Source: Alicyclobacillus mali (lineage in GTDB: Bacteria; Bacillota; Bacilli; Alicyclobacillales; Alicyclobacillaceae). Taken from it: a DNA stretch of 64,000 nucleotides. The position numbers and the translations under genes are program-made. The first letter of the stretch is position 1, and each line of letters opens with the position of its first letter. The DNA lies in NCBI RefSeq assembly GCF_017329565.1, contig NZ_JAFMTT010000016.1; one strand, written 5' to 3'. This document shows, one piece after another, positions 1 through 9,142 of this stretch. Below the pieces are notes generated by a model. It did no database searches and was not told the origin of the DNA. It saw only the letters and a program-made list of their open reading frames with translations.

Positions 1-657
1 GCGCAGATGGGGGCGGTCATCACCTCGGGGACGCCCGCGTTTATGGTCATTTTCGCGCGCGTACTCCTTGGTGAAGCCATCACGTGGAGGCGCGCTGCGT
101 CGGTGATCCTCGCGACACTCGGCGTCATGGTTATGATTGGCCTCGGCCACGAGGCGCACAGCCGGGAGGCTCTGGGTGGCCTGATTCTACTTGTTGCGGC
201 CGTGACCTGGGGACTTCAGTCTGTGCTCGTGAAGCGCGTGCCCTCTGAATATTCGTCCATTGTCGTCACGGCGTACGCCATGCTCGTGGCCCTGGCTGTG
301 ATGACGCCGCTCGGTTGGCCGCACATGCCGCATCTCGGAATCCTCCTGGGTCACACCTCGGTGTGGCTGGGGATCCTGTATCTCGGCGTGTTGTCCACGG
401 CCGGCGCGTTTCTTCTCTGGAATGAGGGATTGCGGCGCATGCCTGCTGGGGCGGGAGGCGTGTACTTCTTTCTGCAGCCGCTCGTGGGCACCGCGCTCGG
501 ATGGCTCGTGCTAGGAGAAACCGTCACGGCCTCGTTCTGGTTCGGGGCTCTGCTGATCCTCGGAGGCGTGGCGCTCGTGATCCGCGAGCCAGAATCCTCC
601 GAAAGCTCTGCGAGATGGGCGTTTTCACCATCCAAAGACGGGTCTCAGGACTCATGA
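1..657 (+). CDS. EamA/DMT-family membrane exporter (5' end outside window)
   Basis: The frame is open from base 1, so the real start lies upstream and 218 residues are visible. The protein is a chain of hydrophobic helices typical of the drug/metabolite transporter (EamA) family. The visible part starts inside the first EamA repeat (the FARVLLGE element) and contains the whole second repeat, ending in a GGVALVIRE segment and a short polar tail. Such proteins export or exchange small metabolites across the cytoplasmic membrane. The substrate cannot be predicted from sequence. No terminator is obvious before the next gene. Confidence 0.85.
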   Translation, partial: AQMGAVITSGTPAFMVIFARVLLGEAITWRRAASVILATLGVMVMIGLGHEAHSREALGGLILLVAAVTWGLQSVLVKRVPSEYSSIVVTAYAMLVALAVMTPLGWPHMPHLGILLGHTSVWLGILYLGVLSTAGAFLLWNEGLRRMPAGAGGVYFFLQPLVGTALGWLVLGETVTASFWFGALLILGGVALVIREPESSESSARWAFSPSKDGSQDS

Positions 658-754
658 CGTCCGCGGCATTCCTGCGCTATGATCCGTGCGGATCGCCATG
701 CTGGGACCGGAGGGCGACGCGTCCCCTCCGGGTCCCAAGTGACGGAGGAGATGC

Positions 755-1366
755 ATGATCACGTTTCTCCCCTTCGGCCTTATGTTCTGGGGTGCGTACA
801 CGGTCACTTGGGTGGTGCGCGCCGCGGTGCACCGGTGGCACCTCGAGTGGCGGGCGCTGTGCGCGCACCACGCGTTGTTTCTCTATGCGCTGTGGATGGT
901 GGACGCCGCGCTCTTTCCCATCCCCCTGCACGGGGTGCCGTCGTGGCCCGAGATCGACATGTCTCCCTGGGAGACCCTGAGGAGCGCGCTGAATGTGCGC
1001 ACGGGGGTGTGGCAAATCTTCGCTCGCTCTCTCGCACAGTTTGTTCCCCTCGGCGCGGCGCTCCCTGCCCTGTACGCATCGATGCGCCGGCTATCGCTCG
1101 TCCTCATGGTGTCATTTTTCACGGGGGCCGTCCTTCAGGTGGCCGGGCTCATCATCTCGGCTCGCATCGGCATCCCCTATCGGCTGTTCGAAGTCGACGA
1201 CATTCTGTTCAACTGTGTCGGCGCGGCCATCGGCTTTGGTTTATGGCGCGCGCAGGCGCTCATTCGCGTTCCTCGCCCGACATCCGCTACACTGGAGGAG
1301 ATGGGTGACATGCCAAGAGGGGAGCGAGGAACATGGAGCTTGGGCTCGAAGGCAAAGTCGCCGTGA
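755..1366 (+). CDS. VanZ-like membrane protein
   Basis: A 203-residue membrane protein with about four hydrophobic segments. The segment with PLGAALPAL and the later FEVDDILFNCVGAAIGF motif match the VanZ-like family, whose founder gives low-level teicoplanin resistance. Most family members have no defined role. A GGAGGAG Shine-Dalgarno sits just before the ATG. The tail is polar and overlaps the next gene by 34 bases, suggesting translational coupling with the SDR gene. The family is fairly clear; the function is unknown. Confidence 0.75.
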   Translation: MITFLPFGLMFWGAYTVTWVVRAAVHRWHLEWRALCAHHALFLYALWMVDAALFPIPLHGVPSWPEIDMSPWETLRSALNVRTGVWQIFARSLAQFVPLGAALPALYASMRRLSLVLMVSFFTGAVLQVAGLIISARIGIPYRLFEVDDILFNCVGAAIGFGLWRAQALIRVPRPTSATLEEMGDMPRGERGTWSLGSKAKSP

Positions 1367-2115
1367 TCACCGGCGCCTCGAAGGGCATTGGACTGAGGAC
1401 CGCGGCGTTGCTCGCGATGGAGGGCGCCGATGTGGCCATCTGTGCGCGCACGGAGGCGGCTCTCGAAGAGGCCAAGCGCGCCATCGAACAGGCGTCGGGG
1501 AGGCACGTCTTCGCCATGTCCGTTGACGTGCGCCAGGCGCAGGCGTGCGAGTCGTTCATCGACGCGGTCGCGGAGGCGTTTGGCCGGATCGACATTCTGG
1601 TGAACAACGCGGGGACCGCCAACGCGCGGGGCTTTCTCACGGTGAGCGATGAAGACTGGCAGGGCGATCTCGACCTGAAGCTGTTTGCCGCCATCCGTTG
1701 CTCGCGCCGCGCGGTGCCGCACATGCAGCGACAGGGTGGGGGCTCCATCGTCAACGTCACCGCCATCGGCGGCAAGACGCCTGGGCCGTCGTCCATGCCG
1801 TCGTCCGTCTCGCGGGCGGCCGGGATCGCGCTGACCAAGGCCATGAGCAAGGACCTCGGCAAGCACGGGATCCGCGTGAACGCGGTGTGCATCGGGCAGA
1901 TTCGGAGCGATCAGATTGAGAAGATGTGGAAGGCGCAGCGGCCGGACCTCACTTGGGAGGAGTTTTCGCGGCTTCCGGAGCACAACATTCCGCTGAACCG
2001 CATCGGCGACACGGACGAAGCCGCGCGGGTCATTGCGTTTCTCGCGTCTGACGCGGCGTCATACGTCACGGGCGTCGCCCTGAACATCGACGGCGGGCTC
2101 GCGGCGATGTGGTGA
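1333..2115 (+). CDS. SDR-family oxidoreductase with atypical active site
   Basis: A 260-residue Rossmann protein of classical SDR length. The N-terminal cofactor motif TGASKGIG (about residues 13-20), the NNAG element and the C-terminal GVALNIDGG are all present. Where the catalytic YxxxK normally lies, the sequence reads SSVSRAAGIALTKA, so both the Tyr and the Lys appear replaced (by Ser and Arg). It may use different catalytic chemistry or be a binding or partner protein. An AGGGGAGCGAGG Shine-Dalgarno precedes the ATG. It overlaps the VanZ-like gene. The substrate is unknown. Confidence 0.85.
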   Translation: MELGLEGKVAVITGASKGIGLRTAALLAMEGADVAICARTEAALEEAKRAIEQASGRHVFAMSVDVRQAQACESFIDAVAEAFGRIDILVNNAGTANARGFLTVSDEDWQGDLDLKLFAAIRCSRRAVPHMQRQGGGSIVNVTAIGGKTPGPSSMPSSVSRAAGIALTKAMSKDLGKHGIRVNAVCIGQIRSDQIEKMWKAQRPDLTWEEFSRLPEHNIPLNRIGDTDEAARVIAFLASDAASYVTGVALNIDGGLAAMW

Positions 2116-2199
2116 GGCAGGACATGTGGCAGGCGGCTGCGCAGCGCATGGGGCATAGGCACCGCGCGCCGGTGCGCGGCCGCGCGGGCTGATGCTCGT

Positions 2200-3363
2200 T
2201 CATCCGTGATGCTGGCGGAGCCACGCGCCGATGCGCCGCGCAGCCTCCCTGAGCACGGGGATGTCGTGGACGAACGCCATGCGGACATGCCCCTCACCGC
2301 GGGACCCGAATGCGATGCCTGGGGTGACCGCCACGCCGGTCTCTTTCAGCAGCGCGAGCGCGAACGGGTAGGAAGGCTGCCCGCCCGGCGTTTGGGCCCA
2401 CAGGAACATCGTGGCCGCCGGTTTGCGCACAGGCCAGCCGGCTTCGCCGAGCGCTTCACAGAGCGCATCGCGCCGCTCCGCGTACACGGCTCGCTGCCGC
2501 TCGTAGCCGTCCCACGGCGTCGTGAGCGCCGCGATGGCCGCGCGCTGAACAGGTAGAAACACGCCGAAGTCGATGTGCGACTTCAGTTTGCGCAACGCGG
2601 CGAGCGCGTCTGGGCATCCGACGGCGTACGCGATGCGCGCGCCCGCGAGATTGTAAGTTTTCGAGAGCGAGTTGAACTCAATGGCTACTTCTTTGGCGCC
2701 CGGGATCGAGAGGATGCTGATGGGCTGAACGCCGTCGAACACGAGCTCCGAATAGGCGAAGTCGTGCACGAGCAGAAGGTCGTGCTGCTTCGCCAGCGCC
2801 ACGGCCCGCTCGAGCGTGCCTCTCGTCGCGATCGCGGCCGTCGGATTGGACGGAAAGTTGAGGACCATCATCTTCGCTTGTCGCCACACCTCGGGAGGGA
2901 TGGCGTCGAAGCGGGGCTGCAGCGTCTCGGCATCCACCGGGATGGGCTCCACGCGCGCGCCCGCCAGGCGAACTCCTGCGTCGTAGATGGGATACCCCGG
3001 ATCGGGGATGAGGGCCACGTCACCAGGGTTCAAAATGGTGAGCGCCAAGTGGCTCAGCCCGTCCTGAGATCCGGCGAGCTGCAGGATCTCTCGCTCCGGG
3101 TCCAGGGTCACGCCGTACCGCTCGTAGAAGCGGGCGACGGCCTCGTGGAACTCCGGCAGTGCGGTGATGGCGTACCGATATTCTCGGGGATCCTGCGCGG
3201 CGCGAATCAGGGCCTCGACGGCGTGCGGCGGCGGAGGGAGATCGGGCGAACCGACGCTGAGATCGATCACGTCGAGTCCCTTTTTGCGCCGCTCGTGGGC
3301 AGCGATGGCAAGCTCTTGGAACACGCCGTCTGGAAGTTGGTTGAGTCGATCCGATGGTGTCAT
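2200..3363 (-). CDS. PLP-dependent class I/II aminotransferase
   Basis: A 387-residue fold-type I aminotransferase. The PLP lysine lies in SLSKTYNLAG, preceded by the LVHDFAYSEL strand; SVGSPDLPPP marks the N-terminal arm. The group resembles LL-diaminopimelate/aspartate-type aminotransferases (DapL/AlaT-like), but the donor and acceptor cannot be fixed from sequence. The frame opens further upstream, but the ATG at 3363 begins the conserved MTPSDRLNQLP segment, and the extra 39 codons would overlap the divergent formyltransferase gene. It converges on the SDR gene; the short gap holds GC-rich inverted repeats that could end both transcripts. Confidence 0.88.
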   Translation of the reverse strand: MTPSDRLNQLPDGVFQELAIAAHERRKKGLDVIDLSVGSPDLPPPPHAVEALIRAAQDPREYRYAITALPEFHEAVARFYERYGVTLDPEREILQLAGSQDGLSHLALTILNPGDVALIPDPGYPIYDAGVRLAGARVEPIPVDAETLQPRFDAIPPEVWRQAKMMVLNFPSNPTAAIATRGTLERAVALAKQHDLLLVHDFAYSELVFDGVQPISILSIPGAKEVAIEFNSLSKTYNLAGARIAYAVGCPDALAALRKLKSHIDFGVFLPVQRAAIAALTTPWDGYERQRAVYAERRDALCEALGEAGWPVRKPAATMFLWAQTPGGQPSYPFALALLKETGVAVTPGIAFGSRGEGHVRMAFVHDIPVLREAARRIGAWLRQHHG

Positions 3364-3436
3364 GCTATCGTCCTCGCTCGTCGTTTGCAGATTCTCTTTC
3401 AGGATACACGCATTCAAAGGAGTGGAACAGTCGCCG

Positions 3437-4057
3437 ATGCGAAAAATCGCGTTTCTCGCCTCCCACAACGGCTCCGGCATGCGCTACCTGCTTGCGGCCC
3501 GGGCACGGCACGAAATCGAGTTTGATCCGGTACTTGTCGTGAGCAACAATCCCGGCAGCCAAGCGCTCTCCTACGCGCGCGAGGTGGGCATCCCGACCGC
3601 TATCCTCAACGAAAAGCGCTGCGGCGGCCAGGCGGAGGCGGATGAGGCGCTCTGTGAGGCACTGCGCGCCCACGGCGCCGAATGGGTGATCCTCTCCGGC
3701 TACATGAAGCGCATCGGATCTGGGACGCTCTCCGCCTACCGAAACCGCATCCTCAACATTCACCCGAGTTTGCTTCCGAAGTTCGGAGGGCCCGGCATGT
3801 ACGGCATGCGCGTGCACGAGGCCGTGATCGCGAGCGGCGAATCGGTCACTGGCGCGACCGTCCATCTCGTGGATGACGAGTACGATCACGGCCCGGTGCT
3901 GGCGCAGGTCGAGGTCCCCGTTCTCCCGGGCGACACGCCCGAGCGCCTGCGGGCGCGCGTCCTCGAGGTGGAGGGCCCCCTGTACCTGCAGGTGCTCAAG
4001 AAGTTGGAGCGGGGCGAGATCGATCTGGATGCTTTTGGTGCGACCGCGTCCCTGTGA
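3437..4057 (+). CDS. PurN-like formyltransferase
   Basis: A 206-residue formyltransferase-fold protein. It has the N-terminal FLASHNGSGMRYL substrate loop, the NIHPSLLPKFGG core with the catalytic Asn-His, and GATVHLVDDEYDHGPVLAQ with the conserved Asp. These are hallmarks of phosphoribosylglycinamide formyltransferase, the third purine step (10-formyl-THF dependent). No other pur gene is near, so it is either a detached purN or a paralogue acting on another amine. The ATG at 3437 was chosen because MRKIAFLASHN is the usual N-terminus. Confidence 0.85.
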   Translation: MRKIAFLASHNGSGMRYLLAARARHEIEFDPVLVVSNNPGSQALSYAREVGIPTAILNEKRCGGQAEADEALCEALRAHGAEWVILSGYMKRIGSGTLSAYRNRILNIHPSLLPKFGGPGMYGMRVHEAVIASGESVTGATVHLVDDEYDHGPVLAQVEVPVLPGDTPERLRARVLEVEGPLYLQVLKKLERGEIDLDAFGATASL

Positions 4058-4087
4058 TACGATGATGAACGAAGGGGAGGCGACGAC

Positions 4088-5074
4088 ATGCTCGCGGTCA
4101 TCATGAAGCAGTTTGGCGGGCCGGAGGTGCTCGAAATCGGCGAGGTGGAGACGCCGAAGCCAGGTCCTGGCGAGGTGCTGGTGCGCGTTCGCGCGACGGC
4201 CTTGAATCGCGCGGATCTCCTGCAGCGGCGCGGCCTGTACCCGCCTCCGCCGGGGGCATCCGACATCCTGGGCCTTGAAATGGCGGGGGACGTGGAGGCC
4301 ATCGGTCCAGGCGTGACCTCGGTCGGCGAGGGCGATCGCGTCGCGGCGCTGTTGCCCGGCGGCGGCTACGCGCAGTACGCCGTGGTGCCGGCCGGCATGC
4401 TGATTCGGCTGCCTGACAACCTCTCGTACGAACAGGGCGCGGCCATCCCAGAGACCTTTCTCACCGCTTATCTGAACCTGTTCGTGCTCGGCCGCCTGAG
4501 CCCAGGGGAGACGGTCCTCGTGCACGCGGGAGCGAGCGGCGTCGGCACGTCGGCGATTCAACTCATCCGCCTCGCGGGGGCGCATAGCATCGTCACGGCG
4601 GGCAGCGCCGACAAAATCGCCAAGTGCCTCGAGCTCGGCGCCAAGGCGGGCTGGAATTACCACGACGGATCGTTCGTCGACTTTGTCCGCCAGGAGACAG
4701 ACGGTCGCGGCGCCGACATCATCTTCGATTTCGTAGGGGCGCCTTACTTCCACGACAACCTGCGCGCGCTGGCCGTGGACGGGCGGCTCATTGTCATCGG
4801 CACAATGGGCGGAACGAAGGTCGACGGGTTCGATCTCGGCCATATCCTCGCGAAGCGGCAGCAAATCATCGGGACCGCTCTCCGCTCCCGCAGCCTGGAG
4901 GCGAAGATCGAGCTCACGGCCGCGTTCGTGGCGTTCGCCCACGACGAGCTGGCAAAGGGCGACATTTCGCCCGTCCTTGACCAGGTGTACGACTGGCGCG
5001 ACGTCCGCGCCGCGCACGAGCGGATGGAGGCCAATCAGAACATCGGAAAAATTGTCCTCAGGGTGACGGAGTGA
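4088..5074 (+). CDS. Zinc-independent NAD(P)H:quinone oxidoreductase (MDR family)
   Basis: A 328-residue medium-chain dehydrogenase/reductase. It has the GroES-like N-terminal domain (ALNRADLLQRRGLYPPPPG, typical of the PIG3/QOR group), then a Rossmann domain with HAGASGVGTSAIQL. The structural zinc cysteines of alcohol dehydrogenases are absent, fitting quinone oxidoreductases. A GGGGAGG Shine-Dalgarno precedes the ATG. It follows the formyltransferase by 30 bases and is probably co-transcribed, ending at the hairpin at 5103-5138. Confidence 0.88.
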   Translation: MLAVIMKQFGGPEVLEIGEVETPKPGPGEVLVRVRATALNRADLLQRRGLYPPPPGASDILGLEMAGDVEAIGPGVTSVGEGDRVAALLPGGGYAQYAVVPAGMLIRLPDNLSYEQGAAIPETFLTAYLNLFVLGRLSPGETVLVHAGASGVGTSAIQLIRLAGAHSIVTAGSADKIAKCLELGAKAGWNYHDGSFVDFVRQETDGRGADIIFDFVGAPYFHDNLRALAVDGRLIVIGTMGGTKVDGFDLGHILAKRQQIIGTALRSRSLEAKIELTAAFVAFAHDELAKGDISPVLDQVYDWRDVRAAHERMEANQNIGKIVLRVTE

Positions 5075-5102
5075 CGAAAGACGCCTCGCCCTGACAGTAC
5101 TC

Positions 5103-5145
5103 TTCGGGCCTGACGCCATGGAGCGTGTCAGGCCCGAATTTGTTT
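5103..5145 (+). terminator. Rho-independent terminator after the quinone reductase gene
   Basis: A perfect 12-bp inverted repeat (TTCGGGCCTGAC, 5103-5114, with GTCAGGCCCGAA, 5127-5138) around a 12-base loop is followed by TTTGTTT. It separates the upstream operon from the mannitol operon. Confidence 0.85.
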
Positions 5146-5148
5146 GCG

Positions 5149-5177
5149 TTGATGCGCGTCACGCGGGCATGTATCTT
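5149..5177 (+). promoter_or_regulatory. Predicted sigma-A promoter of the mannitol/PTS operon
   Basis: TTGATG (5149-5154), a 17-base spacer and TATCTT (5172-5177) lie right after the preceding terminator and 43 bases before the mtlA start. Transcription would begin near 5184, inside the inverted repeat and cre-like site described next. Confidence 0.6.
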
Positions 5178-5178
5178 G

Positions 5179-5207
5179 TTCGACAGAAAGCGATTACAAC
5201 TGTCGAA
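5179..5207 (+). promoter_or_regulatory. cre-like CcpA site nested in an inverted repeat at the mtl start site
   Basis: AGAAAGCGATTACA at 5185-5198 matches the catabolite-responsive-element pattern TGWNANCGNTNWCA at 13 of 14 positions. It sits between perfect 8-bp arms, TTCGACAG (5179-5186) and CTGTCGAA (5200-5207). It overlaps the predicted transcription start, where CcpA-HPr(Ser-P) binding would repress. The right arm touches the mtlA Shine-Dalgarno (GAAGGAGG), so a hairpin could also mask translation. Confidence 0.6.
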
Positions 5208-5219
5208 GGAGGGCGTAAC

Positions 5220-6680
5220 GTGGCGACCCAGGTTGCAGCACAACCGATTGCGTCGAGCGGCCGGGCTCGGGCGGCGATGCAAAAGTTCGGTGGCTTTCTG
5301 GCGGGCATGGTCATGCCCAACATTCCCGCGTTTATCGCGTGGGGCCTGATCACCGCGTTCTTTATTCCCACAGGGTGGACCCCGAACGCGAAGCTCGATC
5401 AGCTGGTTTCTCCCATGGTCTCATTTCTCATTCCGGTTCTCATTGGCTTCACCGGAGGGCGCCTCGTGCACGGGATCCGCGGGGGCGTCGTGGGCGCCAT
5501 CGCCACGGCGGGCGTGGCCATTGGCGCATCTCAGCCGATGTTCATCGGCGCGATGATCATGGGCCCCCTCGGCGGCTACCTGATCAAGCAGTTCGACCGC
5601 GCCGTGGAAGGGCGCATCCGCGCTGGTTTCGAGATGTTGGTCAACACGTTTTCCGCAGGCATCCTGGGCGGGGGGCTCGCGATTCTCGGTTTTCTAGGCG
5701 TGCAGCCCATCATGGATCAGGTGTCCGCTTGGCTGGGTGCGGCGGCCGTGTGGGTGACCAATGCGCATCTTCTGCCGCTCATCGCCATCTTTATTGAGCC
5801 GGGCAAGGTTCTGTTTTTGAACAACGCCATCAACCACGGTATCCTTGAACCCATCGGCGTCGAGCAGGCCAAGCAGGCGGGCAAGTCCATCTTCTTCCTG
5901 CTTGAGACCGACCCGGGGCCGGGCCTGGGGCTGCTCATGGCCTACTGGGCGTTTGCGAAGGGGGCCATCCGGCAGTCGGCACCTGGCGCAATTCTCATTC
6001 AGTTCTTCGGTGGCATTCACGAGGTGTACTTCCCGTACGTGCTGATGCGGCCCATTCTGGTCCTTGCCGTGATCTTGGGCGGCATGGCGGCGGACACGAC
6101 CTTCATGGTCCTGCACGCCGGCCTCGTGGCGACGCCGTCGCCCGGCAGCATCTTCGCCGAGATCGCCATGACGCCGAAGGGCGGTTACTTCCCGGTGCTT
6201 TCGGGCATCTTTGTGGGCGCGCTGGTCTCGTTCCTGGTGGCTTCCTTCTTCATCCGCCGCTCTCGAGACGAGATGGACGAGAGCACCTTGGCGTTCGCCC
6301 AGGCTGTGGTGCAGGACATGAAGTCTCAGTCCAAGTTCACGCCGTCCGCTCAGCCAACGGCGCAGGCTGTGGCGGAAGAGGCGACGCTCGCAGGAGTCCC
6401 GCAGGCCGTGTATTTCGCGTGTGAGGCTGGCATGGGATCGAGCGCAATGGGCGCGTCCATTCTGAAGAAGCGGCTGCAGGAGGCTGGCTACGACATCCCT
6501 GTGCATCACGTGCCGGTGAACCAACTGCCGTCCACAGCAGAGGTGGTGTTCACACAGGCCAGCTTCGAGACGCGCGCGCGCCAGGTCGCGCCGAAGGCGA
6601 AGATCTACCTGGTGCAAAACTTCTTGAACAAGGCGACCTACGACCAGCTGATTGAGGACCTTGGCCATCTGAAGGGATGA
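5220..6680 (+). CDS. mtlA: PTS mannitol transporter subunit IICB
   Basis: A 486-residue mannitol permease. The IIC membrane domain spans about residues 20-350 with the family start FGGFLAGMVMPNIPAF and the GGIHEVYFPY signature. The IIB domain follows at about 395-486 with the phosphorylatable Cys in FACEAGMGSSAMGA. There is no fused IIA domain; that part is supplied by mtlF two genes downstream. It imports mannitol and phosphorylates it to mannitol-1-phosphate. The GTG at 5220 was chosen because GAAGGAGG lies at correct spacing and earlier starts would run through the terminator and promoter. Confidence 0.95.
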   Translation: MATQVAAQPIASSGRARAAMQKFGGFLAGMVMPNIPAFIAWGLITAFFIPTGWTPNAKLDQLVSPMVSFLIPVLIGFTGGRLVHGIRGGVVGAIATAGVAIGASQPMFIGAMIMGPLGGYLIKQFDRAVEGRIRAGFEMLVNTFSAGILGGGLAILGFLGVQPIMDQVSAWLGAAAVWVTNAHLLPLIAIFIEPGKVLFLNNAINHGILEPIGVEQAKQAGKSIFFLLETDPGPGLGLLMAYWAFAKGAIRQSAPGAILIQFFGGIHEVYFPYVLMRPILVLAVILGGMAADTTFMVLHAGLVATPSPGSIFAEIAMTPKGGYFPVLSGIFVGALVSFLVASFFIRRSRDEMDESTLAFAQAVVQDMKSQSKFTPSAQPTAQAVAEEATLAGVPQAVYFACEAGMGSSAMGASILKKRLQEAGYDIPVHHVPVNQLPSTAEVVFTQASFETRARQVAPKAKIYLVQNFLNKATYDQLIEDLGHLKG

Positions 6681-6683
6681 GGC

Positions 6684-8708
6684 ATGGCGAACGAACTGAC
6701 GGATCGCCAAAAACTCTTGCTCTTGGAACTGGTGCGGCACTCGGAAGGCGTGGATCCTTCCGAGGCCGCGCGCCGTTTGGACGTCAGCCGCCGCACGCTG
6801 CAGCGCGACTTGCGCGCCGTGGCCGGCTGGCTCCGCCCGTTCCGGGTACGGATGGAGAGTCAAGGCGGGAGGTTATGCCTGCAAGCTTCGCCGCAGGAAT
6901 TGGGGCGCATCGAAGCTGAACTGGGACCCGTGACTTCGAGAACCCTAGTCGTCACACCCCGACAGCGGGCTGCGCTTCTCGCTCTCTGGCTTCTGGCCGA
7001 GCCGGGACCGCTCAAGCTTGCCTATTTGGGCAAGGTTCTCGACGCCGCGCCGGCGAGCTTAAGCAGTGATTTGAACGACCTCGCTCCCTGGTTGCGCGCT
7101 CGTCATATGACCCTCGTGCGCAGGCAGGGCTTCGGCGTGTTGGTCGAAGGAAGCGAGGTGGCCAGGCGCGAAGCCATGGCTGACATCGTCTACGAGCAGA
7201 TATCACCGTATCAACTGGCTCGCATCATCACGCGAGAAGGCGATCTCAGCCATCCCGTCGCGCGTTGGCTCGTTCAGTTTGTGCCGCAATCGGTGCTCAA
7301 GGGTCTCGCGGACACCGTCGAAGCCGTACTCGGCGCCGCGGAGCCCCCGGTCGAGGAGGCGGATCGGTCTGAGGTGTGGCTGTATGCTTCCGTCCAATGC
7401 CTGCGCGCTGCGCGAGGAGGTGTGGTGCGCGGCGAGGATCTGGGCCCAGCGGAGCGCCCCAGCGACATCGCGCTTGCGAAGGAACTCCTCAACGGTCTGT
7501 CGCAGGCGGCTGACCTTCCGGCCCTCTCGACAGAACCCGAAATCCGGTACATGGCCCGGCACCTCGCGGGTCTCAGGGTGCGCCTGGAGGACGATTTTCG
7601 CCTACTGCCGTCCAACGTGACGGCACTCGATCTCGCCCATCGCTTCGCTCGCGCGGTCGAGGACATCACGCGGCTGCCGTTCGCGTCGGACCATCTGCTC
7701 GTGAGTGGGCTCGCGCAGCACCTCGCTTCTGCGCTCAATCGCATCCGGGCTGGGCTTCCCATTCGCAATCCGCTGCTGGAGACGGTCAAGGCCCGGTATG
7801 CGGAACTATTTTCCGCGGCGGAATCGGCCGCTCGCGAGGTTTTCGCCACACACGGGGTTCGGCTGCCGGATGAGGAAATCGGCTTTCTGGCCATGCATCT
7901 CGGAGCTTCCCGGGAGCGGCGGCTGGCGGAGGAGAAGTGGCGCGCCGTCATTGTCTGCCCCCACGGGCTCAGTTCGGCGCGGCTTCTCGCGAGCCGCGTG
8001 CGCAAGGAGCTGCCCGAAGTCTCCGTGCAGGAGGTGGCTTCGGCGCGATTGGCTTCCCATTTGAATGCCGATCTCGTCCTGTCCACCGTTTCGTTGCCGG
8101 AGTCGGACGTGCCCGTGGTGGTCGTGTCGCCGTTTCTCACGGAGGAGGATCTCTGCGCGGTTCGACTCGCGCTTGCCAAGCTAGAAGGGCCCGCGCGTAG
8201 CTCGCCCAAGCCGAGCGGGTTCGTGCCGAGCGATTCCACGTGGGCCATCCGCCTGGCGTCGTCCGCTCGGACGGCCCCCATTCGTGCGCGCGCGATGGAC
8301 GAAGCAATTCGTTGCATCGCGCATGATCTGGTTCGCCAAGGGCGCGCTTCCGACGCCGAATCGATTGTGGATGCCATCGAGCGCAGGGAGCGATTGGGGA
8401 GCATCGTGTTGCCGGGGCGTCAACTCGCAGTCCTGCACGCGAGGACGGATGCGATGGACGGCCCGTTTGTCGGCGTGTATCGCCTGGAGCGACCGATGTG
8501 GATGCGAGGGCTGGGCGAGGACGAGCCCGTGTCGGTCGTCCTGGTGTTGCTCGCCCGCGTGCGTGAGGACCCAGGTGCCATTGATGGCCTCGGTCGCATC
8601 TCGGCCGCTTTGGTCGAATCGGAGTCGCTGGTGCAGGCGCTGCAAAGCGCCGGGGAAGAAGATGTTCGACAGCGTTTGTACGACGCAATGGTTTGTCTGG
8701 AGGAGTGA
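6684..8708 (+). CDS. mtlR: Mannitol operon transcriptional activator MtlR
   Basis: A 674-residue BglG/MtlR-type activator. An N-terminal winged HTH (LDVSRRTLQRDLRAV, about residues 30-45) is followed by a second HTH region and two PRD domains; the second ends near DEEIGFLAMHLGASRE. A IIB-like domain has the Cys in VIVCPHGLSSARLL, and a C-terminal IIA-like domain has a candidate His in LAVLHART. PTS phosphorylation of these sites senses mannitol flux and carbon status. It starts three bases after the mtlA stop, so it is translated from the same mRNA. Length and domain order match Bacillus/Geobacillus MtlR. Confidence 0.93.
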   Translation: MANELTDRQKLLLLELVRHSEGVDPSEAARRLDVSRRTLQRDLRAVAGWLRPFRVRMESQGGRLCLQASPQELGRIEAELGPVTSRTLVVTPRQRAALLALWLLAEPGPLKLAYLGKVLDAAPASLSSDLNDLAPWLRARHMTLVRRQGFGVLVEGSEVARREAMADIVYEQISPYQLARIITREGDLSHPVARWLVQFVPQSVLKGLADTVEAVLGAAEPPVEEADRSEVWLYASVQCLRAARGGVVRGEDLGPAERPSDIALAKELLNGLSQAADLPALSTEPEIRYMARHLAGLRVRLEDDFRLLPSNVTALDLAHRFARAVEDITRLPFASDHLLVSGLAQHLASALNRIRAGLPIRNPLLETVKARYAELFSAAESAAREVFATHGVRLPDEEIGFLAMHLGASRERRLAEEKWRAVIVCPHGLSSARLLASRVRKELPEVSVQEVASARLASHLNADLVLSTVSLPESDVPVVVVSPFLTEEDLCAVRLALAKLEGPARSSPKPSGFVPSDSTWAIRLASSARTAPIRARAMDEAIRCIAHDLVRQGRASDAESIVDAIERRERLGSIVLPGRQLAVLHARTDAMDGPFVGVYRLERPMWMRGLGEDEPVSVVLVLLARVREDPGAIDGLGRISAALVESESLVQALQSAGEEDVRQRLYDAMVCLEE

Positions 8709-8713
8709 CGAAC

Positions 8714-9142
8714 ATGGTGAAATTGGACGCGCGCCATGTGGCGCTGAATGTGGGGTCGGAGCCAAAGGAAGAGGCCATTCGCCGGGTGGGTCGCATGCTG
8801 GTGGACCTGGGGCATGTGGAGGCGCCGTATGTGGACAGCATGCTTGAGCGAGAGGCTGCGACCACCACATATATCGGCAACGGGATCGCCATTCCGCACG
8901 GCATGCCGGATTCGGTGACGTACATTCGCGCATCTGGCATTGTCGTGGCACAGTACCCGGATGGCGTGGATTTCGGCGGGGAGAAGGCGAAGCTCGTCAT
9001 CGGTATTGCGGGCAAGGGCGAGGAGCACATGGAACTGCTCTCCCAGATCGCCACGGTCTGCATGGACGAGTCGAACGTCGCGAAGCTGGTCCAGGCGGCG
9101 TCGGCCGACGAAATTGTGCAGATTCTGGAGCGCGCGTCATGA
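8714..9142 (+). CDS. mtlF: PTS mannitol transporter subunit IIA
   Basis: A 142-residue IIA protein of the mannitol/fructose class. The phosphorylated His lies in YIGNGIAIPHGMPDS. It passes phosphate from HPr to the IIB domain of MtlA. The frame opens at 8693 inside mtlR, but the ATG at 8714 follows GGAGGAGTG at good spacing and begins the usual short N-terminus. Its last four bases overlap the mtlD start (ATGA). Confidence 0.93.
   Translation: MVKLDARHVALNVGSEPKEEAIRRVGRMLVDLGHVEAPYVDSMLEREAATTTYIGNGIAIPHGMPDSVTYIRASGIVVAQYPDGVDFGGEKAKLVIGIAGKGEEHMELLSQIATVCMDESNVAKLVQAASADEIVQILERAS

Noticed and set aside
3365..5119. A 584-codon minus-strand frame opposite the formyltransferase and quinone reductase
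   Set aside because: Its translation is His/Arg/Ala-rich with no domain, while both plus-strand genes have clear family motifs.
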